From: Hymenobacter crusticola
GTDB lineage: Bacteria > Bacteroidota > Bacteroidia > Cytophagales > Hymenobacteraceae
DNA length: 64,000 nt
Assembly (NCBI RefSeq): GCF_002154225.1
Contig: NZ_MTSE01000001.1
Coordinates: 496,001 to 560,000, forward strand
Reading direction: 5' to 3'
Each line of letters opens with the position of its first letter. Positions within the stretch are counted from its first letter, which is position 1. This document shows positions 44,149 to 52,843 of this stretch, one piece after another. The notes beneath the pieces are model-generated. The model was not told the origin of the DNA and ran no database searches. It saw only the letters and a list, made by a program, of their open reading frames with translations. The translations under genes were made by a program, and so were the position numbers.

Positions 44149-44919
44149 CTAAGCTGGGCGTTCATGTTTGGACGGTGGATAGCGCAGATCCAACTTACGG
44201 AGGGTGTTGCGAAGCTCATGCGCGACGAAATACGCTTTGTACCAGTTCTGGTCAGCGGGCACTATATGCCACGGGCAATTATCGGGGCTGCAATGCTTGA
44301 ACACATCTTCGTACACGTCGCGGTATTGAGGCCACTGCTTAGCTTTATCCTCGTCACCTGCCTCGTACTTCCACTGCTTTTCGGGGTCGCTAACGCGTTC
44401 AGCAAGACGCTTCCGTTGGGTTTCTTCCGAAACGTGTAAGTAGAACTTTAACACGGTTGTACCTGCATCTTGCAACAGCTTCTCGAAAGCATTGATGTGT
44501 GCGAACCGCCGCTTGGCCTCTTTATCGTCGATGATATCCGTCACGCGGGTCACGAGTACATCTTCGTAGTGCGAGCGGTTGAATATTTGAATCATGCCGC
44601 GCCCAGGAGTTTGAGCATGCACGCGCCATAAGAAATCGTGCGCTAGCTCTTCCTTGGTAGGCTCTTTAAAGGAATGTACTGTGATTCCCTGCGGGTTAAG
44701 TCCGCTGAACACTTTGCGCACTAGTCCATCCTTGCCACTAGCATCCATTCCTTGCAGCACTACTAGCACGCTGCGGCGGTTTTCGGCGTAGAGCCGTTCT
44801 TGTAATTCGATCAACTCCTGCCGGATTTGCTCCATTTCGCGGACGGTTGCTTCTTTGTGGCAATCCTTGGGAGAACGAGTCGATACCTTGAGCAGGTCGT
44901 AAGCGTTGGGCGTCTTCAT
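44149..44919 (-). CDS. ppk2: Polyphosphate kinase 2 family protein
   Basis: 256 residues. Walker A VLQGMDASGKDG at 54-65, FKEPTKEELAHDFLWRVHAQTPGRG, Walker B-like FNRSHYED at 113-120, lid ERVSDPEKQWKYEAGDEDKA. PPK2 enzymes use polyphosphate to phosphorylate nucleoside mono- or diphosphates. Length and sequence fit the short single-domain class that acts on (d)NDP or AMP; class not certain. The start ATG at 44919 fits. Divergent from the thioesterase gene 141 nt away. Confidence 0.93.
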   Translation of the reverse strand: MKTPNAYDLLKVSTRSPKDCHKEATVREMEQIRQELIELQERLYAENRRSVLVVLQGMDASGKDGLVRKVFSGLNPQGITVHSFKEPTKEELAHDFLWRVHAQTPGRGMIQIFNRSHYEDVLVTRVTDIIDDKEAKRRFAHINAFEKLLQDAGTTVLKFYLHVSEETQRKRLAERVSDPEKQWKYEAGDEDKAKQWPQYRDVYEDVFKHCSPDNCPWHIVPADQNWYKAYFVAHELRNTLRKLDLRYPPSKHERPA

Positions 44920-45060
44920 AATATCAGTAGTCCGAAAGGTTTACAGTACGCAACGAGCCCACAAATGGCTGCTCTCACCTACTTTTCCGCGGCCAACCAA
45001 ACAGTTCTTGTTCATCTTGGCTTGTACAAACAGCGTTTTTTCATTTTACCTCACCTCTTC

Positions 45061-45471
45061 ATGGCCGAAACCGACCTTACTACTCCTGCACTTGCCGAGA
45101 AAATAGCCCATTCAGAAACCCGCATTTTTAAAGCTGTCTTTCCGAACACAACCAACCATTACGATACCCTCTTTGGCGGCACTACACTGCTCATGATGGA
45201 CGAGGTGGCTTTTATTACAGCCACGCGCTTTAGCCGGCTTAAGATGGTAACCGTTTCCTCCGAACGAGTTGACTTTACGCATCCTATTCCCGGTGGTACG
45301 CTCGTCGAATTGATTGGCACAGTGGTGCGGGTAGGAAGCACCAGCTTGCAGGTACGCGTGGAGCTATTCGTGGAACAGATGTACTCCGAAGAACGCGAGA
45401 AAGCCGTTACAGGCCTATTTACGTTTGTCGCTATTGACCAAGATAAAAAGCCAGTAAGAATCCTACCATAG
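45061..45471 (+). CDS. Acyl-CoA thioesterase, hotdog fold
   Basis: 136 residues from the ATG at 45061; longer in-frame extensions run back into the PPK2 gene and are rejected. SETRIFKAVFPNTTNHYDTLFGGTTLLMMDEVAFITATRF is the family's GGxLLxxMDE motif with a catalytic Asp and TVSSERVDFTHPIPGGTLVEL follows. Such enzymes (YciA/BFIT type) hydrolyse acyl-CoA in the cytoplasm and form hexamers. Substrate range unknown. Confidence 0.92.
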   Translation: MAETDLTTPALAEKIAHSETRIFKAVFPNTTNHYDTLFGGTTLLMMDEVAFITATRFSRLKMVTVSSERVDFTHPIPGGTLVELIGTVVRVGSTSLQVRVELFVEQMYSEEREKAVTGLFTFVAIDQDKKPVRILP

Positions 45472-46021
45472 TAGCAAATGCTCCGCTTAGCCCTACACAA
45501 ATTAGCAGGGGCTAGGCAGAGCGCCTACTTGGTATTTTTTGGATACTAGGCTCTTGTAGAACGTCGGGTGCTGAAATACTTTCTGCTTGCTAGGTTTACG
45601 CCTGCCTGCAAGTTTATTGCACCAAACCTATTTGTAGATTAGACTACTATCTTAACTTTGTCTAATTTTAAACTCTTTAGATCCTAACTGTATCCTTACA
45701 GAAAATATCCCATTGACTGATTTATATTTATCTATAAATACTAGGATTAATATAATATTGTAACTATGTAATATTTCTTATATTTGCTTATCTATCTTCA
45801 CACTTAATGCTGAAGTTTCTTTACTAAGTACCACGCTTTGCTTGCCACAATTTGCCTAAATAATAGCACCAAACGCTTTTTATGCCTCGTGTAGCCTTAT
45901 TTAGTGCCTCTTGTATCCGTTGCCTACAGCATAGCTTCAGGCGCTGCTGTACTCGCTTGCCCGCCCTACGCTCTTTCGCTCCGCCCTATTTAGTACCACC
46001 TATTTGGCTTACGCAACCCCA
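45472..46021 (+). other. AT-rich intergenic region before the PAS protein
   Basis: 550 nt. It holds one good promoter match (45631-45660) and otherwise no gene. Frames at 45882-46181 are shadow frames. Confidence 0.45.
45631..45660 (+). promoter_or_regulatory. Promoter upstream of the PAS protein
   Basis: TTTG (45631-45634), 18-nt spacer, TAACTTTG (45653-45660): a close match to the Bacteroidota consensus. The distance to the gene implies a leader of about 350 nt. Confidence 0.5.
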
Positions 46022-47806
46022 ATGGATCAGCATCGCCCATTTTCCATGCCGGATGCTTCTTCGGCGGATGTGCGGCCGCAGCTGGGAGCCAGCAGGCCGC
46101 CGTCGATGGCTTCGTCCGCTGGCGCTCCCGCATCCGGTCATTCTTTCGCTTCTGTATCAGGCTCCTTGGCTGAGCAGCTAGCCCGGACCCAGGCAGCGCT
46201 GACGCAGGCGGAACTACGCAACACGGACCTACGTCGAGCGCTGGATGATGCTACTTATGCCGCGCAGACAGCAACTGCCCGACTCGCTACATTTGCCAGC
46301 TATCTACCAGAGGGGTTGTTGCTGGTTGACCCGAGGGGTACGATTGCGCTGATCAATGACTATTGCTGCAATGTGTTTGGCTTGCCGCTGCCAGCTAGCA
46401 ACTGGCTAGGTTATTCCATTCGCAACATCGCCAATTGGCTGCAGGAACAAACCGCCGACCCAGCTGGTTTTCAGCAGTATGTACAACAACTCTGGCAAGG
46501 TGGCCAAAGTGTACTAAACCAGGAGCTACTGATGCTCGACGGCCGGACGCTCGTGTGGGATTACCTGCCTACCAGTGAAGCAGCACAAGGAGCCGTAGCA
46601 TCCATTGGCTTTTTGCTGCGCCTACGCGACATCACAGAAGTCCGGCAGCAACTCGAACAACAGCAGCGCGAACGGGCTTTTTACGAAACTGTCCTGAACC
46701 AATTGCCCGCTGAGGTATTTGCGACGGACATGACTACCCGCCACACTTTCCTAAATGCGCAGGCAGCAGCTACCCCTACGCTGCGAGAAGGGTTCTCCGC
46801 TGAAGATTCGGGGCCGTTTTCAGGAGAGGTGCAGCAGCAACGCCAACGCTACTACGAACAAGCCACAGCCACCGGAAAGCCCGTACAGTGGATTGAGCAG
46901 GTAACCGAAGCCGATACCTCGCGCTATTTGCTGCGTAGCTTACAGCCCGTCCAGAGCAGTGCCGGGCAACTACAGATGGTGGTGGGGCACAGCGTGGACG
47001 TTACGACGCAGGAAGAAGCGCGCCAACGCCTGCAAGAGCAAGAGGCGTTTTATAACGCTATCCTAAATCATATGCCGGCCGATATTTCCGTCTTTGACGC
47101 CTCGCATCGTTATCGGTACGTCAATCACCAGGCGGCTCGGGATCCAAATCTGCGCGAGTGGCTTATTGGTAAAGACGACTTCCAGTACTTCCTTCGCCAG
47201 CAGCGCAGCCGTACGATGGCTGAGCAACGGCATTTCCTCTTTGAAGAGGCCGTGCGCAATCGTCGGCAGATGAGTTGGGAAGAAACAACCCCGCGTGCCG
47301 ATGGCACGCTCAGCTACTGGCTACACTACTATTACCCCGTATTCAAAGCCGATAATAGCCTAGATATGGTGATTGGCTACGGAGCTGATATCACTGCGCG
47401 CCGCCAAGCAGAAGACCGTATTCGCGCCAGTGAACACCGAGTACGCGCCTTGCTTACGGCGCTGCCCGATACTATTTTGGTTACCAGCCGCATGGGCTTT
47501 GTGCACGATGCCAAGCTTGGAGATGATTCGCTACTCAGCCAAGCGGCCGACCAGCTCATCGGCAACCACCTCGCCGACGTGCTGCCGCCCTTGGCGACGG
47601 AGCCCGTGCTGGCTAGCTTGGCAGAAATGCTGCGCACCGGCCAACGCACTGAAGCTTCGTTTGAACTGCCACCGATGGATGGCGGGCGGCTAGGCTATCA
47701 GGTGCGGTGTATCCCCCTCGATTCAGAGGAGGCATTACTGGTCCTAACGTCTCGCAAACTACCTCCCCTTCTTGGCAGCCCCGGCCTAGCTTTGCGCTCG
47801 TCGTAA
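46022..47806 (+). CDS. Multi-PAS protein without an output domain
   Basis: 594 residues from the ATG at 46022; a TTG at 46004 would add six. A polar N-terminus and a coiled coil (SLAEQLARTQAALTQAELRNTDLRRALDD) lead to four PAS-like domains, at about 85-205 (LPEGLLLVDPRGTIALIND), 220-335 (QLPAEVFATDM), 345-460 (HMPADISVFDASHRYRYVN) and 470-585 (TALPDTILVTSRM). Coiled linkers with QQQRERA and RQAEDRI separate them. There is no HisKA, HATPase, GGDEF or receiver after the last PAS, so the protein either pairs with a separate kinase or is a sensor adaptor. Frame is intact through the stop. Confidence 0.85.
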   Translation: MDQHRPFSMPDASSADVRPQLGASRPPSMASSAGAPASGHSFASVSGSLAEQLARTQAALTQAELRNTDLRRALDDATYAAQTATARLATFASYLPEGLLLVDPRGTIALINDYCCNVFGLPLPASNWLGYSIRNIANWLQEQTADPAGFQQYVQQLWQGGQSVLNQELLMLDGRTLVWDYLPTSEAAQGAVASIGFLLRLRDITEVRQQLEQQQRERAFYETVLNQLPAEVFATDMTTRHTFLNAQAAATPTLREGFSAEDSGPFSGEVQQQRQRYYEQATATGKPVQWIEQVTEADTSRYLLRSLQPVQSSAGQLQMVVGHSVDVTTQEEARQRLQEQEAFYNAILNHMPADISVFDASHRYRYVNHQAARDPNLREWLIGKDDFQYFLRQQRSRTMAEQRHFLFEEAVRNRRQMSWEETTPRADGTLSYWLHYYYPVFKADNSLDMVIGYGADITARRQAEDRIRASEHRVRALLTALPDTILVTSRMGFVHDAKLGDDSLLSQAADQLIGNHLADVLPPLATEPVLASLAEMLRTGQRTEASFELPPMDGGRLGYQVRCIPLDSEEALLVLTSRKLPPLLGSPGLALRSS

Positions 47807-47941
47807 TGGAGCATTCAAAGTGGGCAGAATATCAGCCTATGAGCTCGTAACGCATTATTTTCTGAAACCTAGCCGTGACTAAGCAAGTAAAATAGGCGTC
47901 AGTTGACAACCTGTTGTACACGCTAAAATAACCTACTCACC

Positions 47942-48505
47942 ATGGCTATTCAGAAGTATCAGGATTCGTTTTCCGACGTGATGCCGGGAAGCTTCAGCTC
48001 CATGCTCGACCGCTTCTTCAATGACTCGCTGGCCTCGCGCGGCCGCGTAGCCAGCTTCTCTCCGCAAATAGATGCCTACGAAACCGAGCGGGGCTACGAA
48101 ATTGAAGCTGCCTTGCCAGGGATGAAACGCGAAGACATCAAGGTCGATTTTCACCAGGGCCGCCTCACCATTGCCGGAGAGCGGCAGTTTCGCAACGATC
48201 AGAACCAGCGGCGCTATCACGTAGTCGAAAGCTCGTATGGTTCTTTCAGCCGGTCATTTCAGTTGCCCGACACGGTTGACCCTAGCAAAATCGAAGCGTC
48301 CTTCGAAGATGGCGTGCTACACATCACTGTCCCCAAAGACGAACACAAAACGATGCGGCACCAGATTCAGGTACGAGGCAGCCAAAATAGCAGCAACCCG
48401 AGCGGACAGCTTACAGACCGCACAGGACAGCAAGCCACCGATATCCCGGTGCAGGCCGGTGCCACGCAAGCTGACACAACGGCTGACTCACCCAATAATG
48501 CATAG
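47942..48505 (+). CDS. Hsp20/alpha-crystallin small heat-shock protein
   Basis: 187 residues. The alpha-crystallin domain at about 40-140 has PQIDAYETERGYEIEAALPGMKREDIKVDFHQGRLTIAGER and the C-terminal strand ASFEDGVLHITVPKDE. A long polar tail (about 140-187) follows, longer than usual. Prevents aggregation of unfolded proteins. Close to a TTGACA-like sequence at about 47902, which would be unusual for this phylum and is not called. A second Hsp20 gene follows after a terminator. Confidence 0.94.
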   Translation: MAIQKYQDSFSDVMPGSFSSMLDRFFNDSLASRGRVASFSPQIDAYETERGYEIEAALPGMKREDIKVDFHQGRLTIAGERQFRNDQNQRRYHVVESSYGSFSRSFQLPDTVDPSKIEASFEDGVLHITVPKDEHKTMRHQIQVRGSQNSSNPSGQLTDRTGQQATDIPVQAGATQADTTADSPNNA

Positions 48506-48600
48506 CGGCTGAGCTTACTGAATAAGTGTCGCAAACACGGCCTAGCGCAGGCTTAGCGTGGGCTCGTAAGCCTGTTCTCCCCCAGGAGAAAGCCACAGAT

Positions 48601-48629
48601 AAAGGGCACCTTAAACGGGTGCCCTTTGT
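48601..48629 (+). terminator. Intrinsic terminator after the first Hsp20 gene
   Basis: 10-bp stem AAAGGGCACC/GGTGCCCTTT with a 7-nt loop, followed by GTT. About 95 nt past the stop. Confidence 0.75.
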
Positions 48630-48827
48630 TATGCATGTAACCTAAAAAACCAGTCTGTGTGCGCCGGATTTGTGGTTAATCGGAGCCTGTCATTGTGGCC
48701 ATAAGTTGCCTAAGAACAAGCTAAACAATCCGCCAAAATGACGCAACAACAGGCCGAAAAGACGGTTTTTAAGGTTGGTACGTCGTTTGACTTTAAGCAC
48801 TTACCAATCACAAGAGAGACGAAAGCC

Positions 48828-49211
48828 ATGAAGTTGATAAGCCAAGAATTCATCCGCAACATTGCCCCGCAACTTAACCTGCTCAACACGTTGGGTGGTG
48901 GTACGGCGCAGGCGATGTTGCACGTCGATAAGCGCGACAAAGGTGTGGTGGTACGCGTGGCCGTTCCTTCGGTTAGCCCCGAGAATTTCCATGTGGTGCT
49001 CAATAACAACCGCCTCACCGTGTACTGCGAATATCGCCATCAGCCCGGCGACCAGCTAGCTGCTCCGCTGTTTGCGCAGACCATCGATTTACCTGCCAAC
49101 CTCGACCTAGCTCGCATTGATGCGGTGCACGAGGCAAACGAGTTGCGCGTGCGCATTCCGTACAAAGACCCCGCAAGCCAGCAGCGCGAAATTGAAATCA
49201 AGCAGCGCTAA
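48828..49211 (+). CDS. Second Hsp20-like protein
   Basis: 127 residues from the ATG at 48828, where a normal purine-rich leader (AAGAGAGACGAAAGCC) precedes it; an upstream ATG at 48738 adds 30 residues lacking the fold. The domain shows MLHVDKRDKGVVVRVAVPSVSPENFHVVLNNNRLTVYCEY and ARIDAVHEANELRVRIP, a divergent alpha-crystallin fold. Likely a small chaperone with different partners. Own terminator downstream. Confidence 0.85.
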   Translation: MKLISQEFIRNIAPQLNLLNTLGGGTAQAMLHVDKRDKGVVVRVAVPSVSPENFHVVLNNNRLTVYCEYRHQPGDQLAAPLFAQTIDLPANLDLARIDAVHEANELRVRIPYKDPASQQREIEIKQR

Positions 49212-49267
49212 GCTGCTCTTATTTATATATATAACGCCGGGACCGACCGGCCCCCTTGTCTCACCTC

Positions 49268-49294
49268 AGCCACTGCCCGCGCAGTGGCTTTTTT
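49268..49294 (+). terminator. Intrinsic terminator after the second Hsp20 gene
   Basis: 9-bp stem AGCCACTGC/GCAGTGGCT with a CCGC loop and a run of six T. Confidence 0.88.
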
Positions 49295-49308
49295 GTTTCT
49301 AGCCCAGT

Positions 49309-49632
49309 TTAACCAAACAGTGGGATCAGCAAGAGAAACCCGGTGAGCAGCGACAAGTAGAACCATCCCATCACCTGCCCACGGTAGCGCCGAGACAAGC
49401 GGTTACTGAGCACAAGCACTGCTACTACCACCAAAAGCAAGTGCAGGAGCAGAAACACCACGGTTTTCACCCAATTGCTGACAATTGTGTTTTCGGGCTG
49501 CATCTGATCGGACATACCTAGGCCCGAGGTTGCGAAGCGCAACAGATAGTACGCGGCCGTCTCGAAGACGATGAACAGCAGCAAGCCCACTACCAACGCT
49601 GCACCGCTTGACTTTTGTGCTACATCAGCCAT
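49309..49632 (-). CDS. Small three-pass membrane protein
   Basis: 107 residues with hydrophobic segments at about 11-33, 57-77 and 88-106. Starts MADVAQKSSGAALVVGLLLF. No family recognised. Weakly basic loops between segments. Lies between the Hsp20 and VF530 genes, on the opposite strand from Hsp20. Confidence 0.68.
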   Translation of the reverse strand: MADVAQKSSGAALVVGLLLFIVFETAAYYLLRFATSGLGMSDQMQPENTIVSNWVKTVVFLLLHLLLVVVAVLVLSNRLSRRYRGQVMGWFYLSLLTGFLLLIPLFG

Positions 49633-49737
49633 GTCGGTAGAATAATGAAGTTGTAGAAGAAGTGGCGCGTAAACTTATAACGGTTTAAAGGAATAGGCTG
49701 ACGAGTAATAGGATATAGCCCACTTTTGCTGCGCTCA

Positions 49738-50007
49738 TTACTTCTTGGTAACTTCTTCCGAACGCGTGCGAATATAAAGTTCTTCTACCTTGGTGCGCGC
49801 CCACGGCGTACGGCGCAAAAACGTCAGACTGGACTTAACGCTGGGGTTCATGGCGAAGCAGTTGATGCGAATGCGACGATCTAGCTCGCCCCATCCGTAG
49901 TGCGCCACCAAGTATTCTAGTATCTGAGCAAGGGTCACGCCGTGCAGCTCGCGGATGAGATGCCCTGACTCGTCGCGTGCATCAGATAAATCGGGAGAAG
50001 AGGCCAT
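49738..50007 (-). CDS. VF530-family DNA-binding protein
   Basis: 89 residues. The VF530 (DUF2132) pattern is complete: LHGVTLAQILEYLVAHYGWGELDRRIRINCF, NPSVKSSLTFLRRTPWARTKVEELYIR. A structure of a family member shows a small helical fold with reported DNA binding; target unknown. Ends at the + strand stop facing the GH25 gene across 137 nt. Confidence 0.92.
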   Translation of the reverse strand: MASSPDLSDARDESGHLIRELHGVTLAQILEYLVAHYGWGELDRRIRINCFAMNPSVKSSLTFLRRTPWARTKVEELYIRTRSEEVTKK

Positions 50008-50134
50008 ACAAACGAAAGTTTTACGGAGACAAAGGTTATAAAAAGCACCTAGGTATCCAGATTTTGCGCTATTTTCTGACTTAATACGACAGATCTTGGT
50101 TTGTGATAGGTACCAGAGCCCAGCTGTAGTACGT

Positions 50135-50142
50135 TATATTTG
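50135..50142 (+). promoter_or_regulatory. -7 box of the GH25 gene
   Basis: TATATTTG matches TAnnTTTG. It ends 2 nt before the ATG at 50145, so transcription would begin within that codon region; this supports the second ATG at 50157 as the real start. Confidence 0.45.
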
Positions 50143-50156
50143 GGATGGTAAAGCTG

Positions 50157-50984
50157 ATGAACCAACCTCGCCGCTCCGTTTCTCGCCCACGACCTAGCAC
50201 ACCACGCCGTTTGCTTCCGCTCGCCTTGGGAGTTTTCTTGTTGGCGAGCCTCACCTACTATGCGCGTCATTGGCGGCAGCTCAACCGCTACATGCGCCGC
50301 ACCTACGCGAGCCTAACAAGCAGCCGCCTTACCGGTCACGAAAAGACGCCGTTGCTACCCGGCTACTCCGTACATGGCATTGACGTTTCGGCTTACCAGG
50401 GCACAATAGACTGGCAGCAGGTAGCGAGCCACCAGGTACAGTTTGCCTTTATCAAAGCCACTGAAGGTGTTACGCTACGCGACCCACGCTTCCAGCGCAA
50501 CTGGCGCAATGCGCATGCGGCAGGCATCGTGCGGGGTGCGTACCATTACTTTCAGCCCAACTACAACGCCGCCAAACAAGCTAGCTTATTCGCTCGCACG
50601 GTGCCCCTCATTGCCGGCGACCTGCCTCCCGTGCTAGATGTAGAAGCGCCCGAGTTTCACGACGTGGCCCAGATGCGTCGCAACGTTGGCACTTGGCTGC
50701 GCCTGATGGAGCGGCACTACGGAGTACGCCCTATCTTGTACTCCAACTACAGCTTTTATCAGCGGCACCTCGCTGGGCACTTCGATAACTATCCGCTGTG
50801 GCTAGCGCACTATGAGGTAGCAAGCCCCGCGCTGCCCAAGGAGAAATGGATTATCTGGCAGCACAGCGACGAATCGTACGTGCCAGGCATTCGCGGGGCC
50901 GTCGATTTTAACGTGTTCCAGGGAAACTTTCAGAACCTTCTTTCCTTACGCATTCCGGCCAGGGCTGCCACATCGCGCAACTAA
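50157..50984 (+). CDS. GH25 lysozyme, signal-anchored
   Basis: 275 residues from the ATG at 50157. An N-terminal transmembrane or signal segment (LPLALGVFLLASLTYYA, about 18-34) is followed by the GH25 muramidase domain: HGIDVSAYQGTIDWQQV with the catalytic Asp region, FAFIKATEGV, GAYHYFQP, PPVLDVEAPEF (DxE active-site motif), and the C-terminal WIIWQHSDESYVPGIRGAVDFNVFQG. It cuts the MurNAc-GlcNAc bond in peptidoglycan, probably in the periplasm. No phage genes nearby, so a housekeeping or competitive role is more likely. An RlpA-like gene follows 51 nt later. Confidence 0.9.
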   Translation: MNQPRRSVSRPRPSTPRRLLPLALGVFLLASLTYYARHWRQLNRYMRRTYASLTSSRLTGHEKTPLLPGYSVHGIDVSAYQGTIDWQQVASHQVQFAFIKATEGVTLRDPRFQRNWRNAHAAGIVRGAYHYFQPNYNAAKQASLFARTVPLIAGDLPPVLDVEAPEFHDVAQMRRNVGTWLRLMERHYGVRPILYSNYSFYQRHLAGHFDNYPLWLAHYEVASPALPKEKWIIWQHSDESYVPGIRGAVDFNVFQGNFQNLLSLRIPARAATSRN

Positions 50985-51035
50985 CACATTACTGCTGTTT
51001 TAGCTTTTTTCTGCCTTGCCTAGCTTCTGCCCTTA

Positions 51036-51425
51036 ATGACCTCCTTTGCTTCTTTTCGCTACCTGCTTCTTCTCACGGGCTTCTTACTGGCCAGCTGTGG
51101 CAGTGGTCGTCATGCATTCACGCAAGCTGGGCAAGCTTCCTACTATGCCGATAAGTTCAACGGCAAGAAAACAGCCAGTGGTGCCACTTATCGGCCTGGC
51201 AAACGTACAGCAGCACACAATACTTTACCGTTTGGCACCATTGTGCGCGTCACTAATCCGCGGAATCACCGCTCCGTAAAAGTGAAGATAACCGACCGGG
51301 GGCCCCACGCCAAGGGCCGGGTCATTGACCTTTCCCGTAAAGCAGCGCGTAGAATTGGCTTGGTGCAAGCAGGCGTAGCGCCAGTGCAGCTGAAAGTGGT
51401 GCGTGCTATGCCTGGCAGTCGCTAA
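51036..51425 (+). CDS. rlpA: RlpA-like lipoprotein (double-psi beta-barrel)
   Basis: 129 residues with a lipoprotein signal LLASC. The DPBB domain at about 30-125 shows GQASYYADKFNGKKTASG, AAHNTLPFGTIVRVTN, ITDRGPHAKGRVIDLSRKAARRIGL. RlpA proteins are septal lytic transglycosylases or peptidoglycan-binding factors; the catalytic Asp (ITDRGP) is present but the SPOR domain of long RlpA is missing. Located directly after the GH25 gene, so both may act on the cell wall together. Confidence 0.88.
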   Translation: MTSFASFRYLLLLTGFLLASCGSGRHAFTQAGQASYYADKFNGKKTASGATYRPGKRTAAHNTLPFGTIVRVTNPRNHRSVKVKITDRGPHAKGRVIDLSRKAARRIGLVQAGVAPVQLKVVRAMPGSR

Positions 51426-51488
51426 CACAACAGCCCAACTTGCCAAAGCTAGCTCGATACCTTTCTACCAATTTTCTTTAGTCCTCTG

Positions 51489-51683
51489 ATGCGTATTCGA
51501 AAGAAAGTAAAATGGACCGCACCAAGCACTGCCACACGTTTCGTGGCGCTTGGCGCATTTGTAAAGGCCGCGGAGGCCCAAGGCTGGACTGAAACCGAAA
51601 TCCAGTACGTACTGGATGAAGTCGTTGAGGCAAAAGACGACGCTGAAGCTAGCGCCATTTTGCAAGACTATACTCAATACTAA
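51489..51683 (+). CDS. Small conserved-looking hypothetical protein
   Basis: 64 residues, helix-rich and without signal peptide ([42 protein letters not shown]). Similar tiny proteins occur in Hymenobacter (general impression, unchecked). Sits after the RlpA-like gene and before a long hairpin. Confidence 0.55.
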   Translation: MRIRKKVKWTAPSTATRFVALGAFVKAAEAQGWTETEIQYVLDEVVEAKDDAEASAILQDYTQY

Positions 51684-51742
51684 GCCTCCAACGTATGGGC
51701 ATCTTGCTAGCCTCCTAAATACACTTTCATTCCACGGTACAG

Positions 51743-51805
51743 AATACAACTCCCCGTCGGCGCGCCCAAACCTAGGTCCAAGGCGCGCCGACGGGGAGTT
51801 GTATT
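51743..51805. terminator. Perfect 24-bp GC-rich hairpin
   Basis: Perfect inverted repeat (51743-51766 and 51782-51805) with a 15-nt loop containing ACCTAGGT. Lies between the convergent small gene and the DUF6799 gene. No T-run on either side. Confidence 0.75.
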
Positions 51806-51819
51806 GGTAGCGATGCTGC

Positions 51820-52227
51820 TTATTTCTTCTTTTTTGACTTGCTTTTGCCCTGCTCCTTGCTGGCCATGAGCAAGCTATCCTGCTCTGCTTTCATGGCGGC
51901 GGTGGTAAGCCGGCCACTCAGCGACAGCATATCGCCTTCCTGCAAGGTAGCAGAAGACCCATTAGCCATAGTCACGCTGCCAGCGGGGCTGATTTTGGTG
52001 CCGTTGGTGAGCGTCATTTCCTGCGTCAGTGTGTTGGTAAGACCTTGTTGCGTGACGAGTACTTTGCCTTCTTTCATGGTCACGCCATCCTTCATCGTGG
52101 CGCCATTGCTCACCATGCGCGGTTTAGGCTCTACCGCTTTGCGGGGCGCTGCTTTCGTTTGGGCGTAGGTAGTGGTGCTGCCTAATATGAGCAGCAAGAA
52201 AAAAGAGGACGCCAATAGGTTTTTCAT
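51820..52227 (-). CDS. DUF6799-domain secreted protein
   Basis: 135 residues: signal peptide MKNLLASSFFLLLILGSTTTYAQ, then DUF6799-like repeats (ATMKDGVTMKEGKVLVTQQGLTNTLTQEMTLTNGTKISPAGSVTMANGSSATLQEGDMLSLSGRL), and a Lys-rich tail (GKSKSKKKK). The family is frequent in Hymenobacter; function unknown. The basic tail may bind anionic surface polymers, which is a guess. Confidence 0.8.
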   Translation of the reverse strand: MKNLLASSFFLLLILGSTTTYAQTKAAPRKAVEPKPRMVSNGATMKDGVTMKEGKVLVTQQGLTNTLTQEMTLTNGTKISPAGSVTMANGSSATLQEGDMLSLSGRLTTAAMKAEQDSLLMASKEQGKSKSKKKK

Positions 52228-52391
52228 ATGAGAGCGGTTGGGTGGAATACAGGCCAGTAACGAAATAAAGCGGAAGTACAGTGCGCGCTACCTAGGTTTT
52301 TACGAACCAGTAACTCCCGGCGTTGGGCTTACGTTAAGCCAGAAAATAAACAGCTGTCCTTCGGGGCATTACCGCAAAATTTTCTGCTACC

Positions 52392-52730
52392 ATGAGCGAC
52401 AAACAGACATCTGACAACATTTACGCCGAATTCAAAGAGCAAGTGAACATGACGGCCGCCGAATTAGAGAAGTGGCTCAAAACCGAGGAATCTGCGTCGG
52501 TTGGTCAGGACAGTGGCGATGGTACAAGCATTGGCCAGAAGTCGGGAGAACGGATTATTGAGATCTTACACAAGAAGAAAGCAGACCTCACGGATGCAGA
52601 TGCGGAGCATATGCACAAGGTGCACTCGTACATTAGCCGCCACCTAGCCCAGGGCCCGGCGCACGATGTAGAGCATTCTCGCTGGCGCTATTCGCTGATG
52701 AACTGGGGGCATGATCCGCTGAAAAAGTGA
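52392..52730 (+). CDS. DUF3140-domain protein
   Basis: 112 residues. VNMTAAELEKWLKTEES, SGERIIEILHKKKADLTDADAEHMHKVHSYISRHLAQ and the C-terminal WRYSLMNWGHDPLKK match the DUF3140 family closely. Some members are linked to DNA-binding roles; function not established. Followed 113 nt later by the DnaJ gene. Confidence 0.92.
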   Translation: MSDKQTSDNIYAEFKEQVNMTAAELEKWLKTEESASVGQDSGDGTSIGQKSGERIIEILHKKKADLTDADAEHMHKVHSYISRHLAQGPAHDVEHSRWRYSLMNWGHDPLKK

Positions 52731-52843
52731 TTTTGCTGTGCTATTTTTAGCACATACTGACTCAGTAGGTATTCGCTTCGTGGAGGCCGAGTGCCATCCT
52801 AGGGCAGTACCAGAGCTGTCACCACATCAACTCCCATCATCCG

